Source of the DNA: Desulfobacteraceae bacterium
GTDB lineage: Bacteria > Desulfobacterota > DSM-4660 > Desulfatiglandales > Desulfatiglandaceae
Assembly (NCBI GenBank): GCA_016844935.1
Contig: JAERTK010000143.1
Coordinates: 1-64,000 of the forward strand
Length of the DNA: 64,000 nt
Direction of reading: 5' to 3'
This document shows, piece after piece, positions 62,358 to 64,000 of the stretch. A program made the translations under genes and the position numbers. The notes under the pieces were generated by a model. It did not search any database and had not been told where the DNA came from. It saw only the letters and a list, made by a program, of their open reading frames with translations. Positions within the stretch are counted from its first letter, which is position 1. Each line of letters begins with the position of its first letter.

Positions 62358-63514
62358 AAAGCCTTTGCCATAAGGGGGATGGCCACGAACGCGCCCAGAG
62401 AACTTCCCAGGTTGGTCAATACCACGATGAGCAGGATCCGGGTGATCTTGTTTCTCCAGAATCCCTTCACAGAAACAATATCTTCCGGCAGGCGCTGAAA
62501 ATCCTTCACTTTCGGTTTGACGAGAAAGACCTGGACCAGTCCGGCCACCCAGCCTGCGGCGACCATGGGGTTCAGTGAGGTAATGGGGGATGCAACGAAG
62601 GCAGCGAGCACCGTGAGGGGATGTGCCAGGGCACATGCTGCGCCGAGGCCTGCCAGGGCCGCGTTGGCCAAAATCCACCATTTGATCATGTCTGCTCCCG
62701 CATTGGCACCTGCCATGTAGAAACCGAGAATGATCAAGGCGATGACCAGCGCGGGAATACCCCATTTGATAAATCCCACCCACTTTCCCTTTGGGGGAAT
62801 AATTTCCAGTGCCTCCATGTCCACCGGCTCAGACCAGTATTTCTTGATGCCGGGAACATGGCCGGCCCCCACCACGGCGACAATTTTGTCCCCGGGGGCG
62901 GTTCTGATTTTATGGGCCAGGTATTGATCCCTTTCATCAATGAGCACCCGCTGTAGTTCCGGCAGGGTTTTCCCCAGTTCAGAAAGGAGGGTCTCAAGAA
63001 CATCCTGCTGTTTCAGCTTTTCAATGTCCTCTTTTTCGATCTCTTCCACATCACCCATGGAGGTGATGAGTTGAAACACGAGTTTGAATTTCGTCCAGAA
63101 TCCCATGAGTCGCCAGGTTCTCGAAAGGGTGGTTCGAATGTCCCGGTCAGCCAGGTGAATGTCGGCTTCCATTTCTTTGGCCGTATTGACGGCGCGAAGC
63201 ATCTCTTCGCCAGGTTTGATGCCCAGCTTCTTGCCGATTTTTTTCTGAAAGGAGGCCAGCATGAGGTTAGAAAGAAGAAGGAACGCTTTCTTTTCCCTGA
63301 TCACCTTTATCAGGTCGGTTTCCTGCCACTTGTTCTCTTGGGTTATGGCCTGGTATCTGGACTGGCAGAGTTCCACTGCCACCGTATCCGGTTTTTCTTC
63401 TTTAATCACACGCTCCACCAGATCGGCACTTTCCCTGGACACATGGGCCGTGCCCACAAGGATGATCTCCTTGTCTTCCATGGAGAGGTGATGTTTATTG
63501 TGGTCGTCTGTCAT
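62354..63514 (-). CDS. TraB/GumN-family membrane protein
   Basis: This 386-aa protein has the TraB domain (IILVGTAHVSRESADLV, then VAVELCQSRYQAI and VIDERDQYLA-like LIDERDQYLAHKI with VVGAGHVPGI, about 15-230), and several transmembrane helices in the C-terminal third. TraB of Enterococcus shuts down pheromone response; the fold is related to TIKI-type metalloproteases, with the two conserved GxxH (GTAH, GAGH). ATG 63514 or 63481 may start. Its role in anaerobes is not known. Confidence 0.9.
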   Translation of the reverse strand: MTDDHNKHHLSMEDKEIILVGTAHVSRESADLVERVIKEEKPDTVAVELCQSRYQAITQENKWQETDLIKVIREKKAFLLLSNLMLASFQKKIGKKLGIKPGEEMLRAVNTAKEMEADIHLADRDIRTTLSRTWRLMGFWTKFKLVFQLITSMGDVEEIEKEDIEKLKQQDVLETLLSELGKTLPELQRVLIDERDQYLAHKIRTAPGDKIVAVVGAGHVPGIKKYWSEPVDMEALEIIPPKGKWVGFIKWGIPALVIALIILGFYMAGANAGADMIKWWILANAALAGLGAACALAHPLTVLAAFVASPITSLNPMVAAGWVAGLVQVFLVKPKVKDFQRLPEDIVSVKGFWRNKITRILLIVVLTNLGSSLGAFVAIPLMAKAF

Positions 63515-63671
63515 CTGTTGCCTCGGATGAGATAATCAATGGTTGCCTCATAACACAAACGGCACCGCTTTCCAAGATAGTTTTGCCTCTTTTTGGGGTT
63601 TGTGCTTGACCTTGACGCGGATCTGTGATGGAAAAGGACCATCTTTTTTCAGGGAGATAGCGGTGGGGGAA

Positions 63672-64000
63672 ATGTGCAGGGAAAGTCTGATTCGAGCAGG
63701 ATGGATGATTGATGGCACCGGCGCCCGTACACAGGAAAATGTTCTCATAAGGATCAAGGAAGGATTATTTCAGGAAATCGGGCCTTTTCCCCAGGATGAG
63801 ATGAAACCCGCCAATTTCTTGGATCTCTCGGATTGCACCCTGGTGCCCGCCCTGGCAGATGCCCATGTACACCTGTTCATGTCTGGTACCAGCGATCAGA
63901 ACCGTCGAAAAGAACAGCTGGACGAAAGTTTCAGGCGGGCTCGGGAGACCATTTCCCGTCATTTGAGGCAATTGATCTCCCATGGAGTTCTGGCCGTAAG
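63672..64000 (+). CDS. Amidohydrolase family protein, start only
   Basis: The frame begins with an ATG after GGTGGGGG and is open to the window edge (109 codons). It shows the pattern of cyclic amidohydrolases: an N-terminal beta domain (IRAGWMIDGTGARTQENVLI) and the HxH metal site in PALADAHVHLF at about residue 73-75. Substrate cannot be deduced; dihydroorotase, imidazolonepropionase and adenosine-deaminase-like types share this start. The gene is cut by the end of the window. Confidence 0.8.
   Translation, partial: MCRESLIRAGWMIDGTGARTQENVLIRIKEGLFQEIGPFPQDEMKPANFLDLSDCTLVPALADAHVHLFMSGTSDQNRRKEQLDESFRRARETISRHLRQLISHGVLAV

Overview
The window reads as chromosomal DNA of a strictly anaerobic, Gram-negative bacterium, most likely a member of the Desulfobacterota (Desulfobacteraceae/Desulfosarcina-like). 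The reasons are a tungsten enzyme of the BamB (class II benzoyl-CoA reductase) type, a complete Mla lipid-transport operon and KdsD (outer membrane with LPS), many PAS-type sensor kinases, a DUF6178-type protein, and molybdenum hydroxylases of the CoA-ester type. This placement is inference; there is no rRNA or tRNA gene in the window.

Region 1 (0-18.3 kb) is accessory in character and is bounded by two inverted, about 97% identical copies of a 145-bp MITE-like element (38-182 and 18105-18249). It holds a FixL/FixJ-like two-component pair, a small secreted five-repeat protein, a prokaryotic pentameric ligand-gated ion channel, and a 481-aa membrane-anchored protein of unknown function. An 18-bp palindrome (ATTGGAC-N4-GTCCAAT) lies beside these genes three times and could be the operator of the FixJ-like regulator. 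Then come an AT-richer AAA/DUF4143 ATPase, remnants of a PIN toxin and of an MscS channel, a VOC lipoprotein with a small lipoprotein, a long MscS channel, an orphan BamB-like enzyme, a PhnD-like binding protein interrupted by an in-frame TGA and followed by a hybrid sensor kinase, and a methylmalonyl-CoA-epimerase-like protein.

Region 2 (18.3-26 kb) is a molybdenum-hydroxylase operon: 2Fe-2S subunit, FAD subunit, Mo subunit, a TetR regulator and a second Mo subunit. Its sigma70-like promoter carries an inverted repeat between the -35 and -10 boxes. Region 3 (26-31 kb) is a signalling cluster: a hybrid histidine kinase and a two-FHA protein in one operon, and a divergent, aberrant Ser/Thr-kinase-like protein.

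Region 4 (30.7-45.3 kb) is mixed metabolism and regulation: MarC, a KamA-type radical SAM enzyme, HisC, a Cys/Met PLP lyase or synthase, two Slp lipoproteins, a UxaA-type dehydratase, an RsbU-RsbW-RsbV partner-switching cassette, a sodium:solute symporter divergent from a glycosyltransferase-like protein, a 3-hydroxybutyryl-CoA dehydrogenase and a single-domain response regulator.

Region 5 (45.4-64 kb) looks like core genome: rlmH, mlaE-F-D-C-A, a DapA homologue lacking its catalytic residues that overlaps kdsD, an unknown lipoprotein, a DUF6178-like protein, an FmdB-type zinc ribbon, a fusion of cysteine synthase to a CysRS-like domain that has lost the HIGH and KMSKS motifs, two sugar-nucleotide epimerases around groES-groEL, a TraB-family membrane protein, and the start of an amidohydrolase cut by the window end.

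The strongest candidates for undescribed biology are the cysteine synthase/dead-CysRS fusion, the FHA-kinase-hybrid-kinase cluster, the palindrome set around the ligand-gated channel, and the catalytically dead DapA homologue coupled to kdsD.
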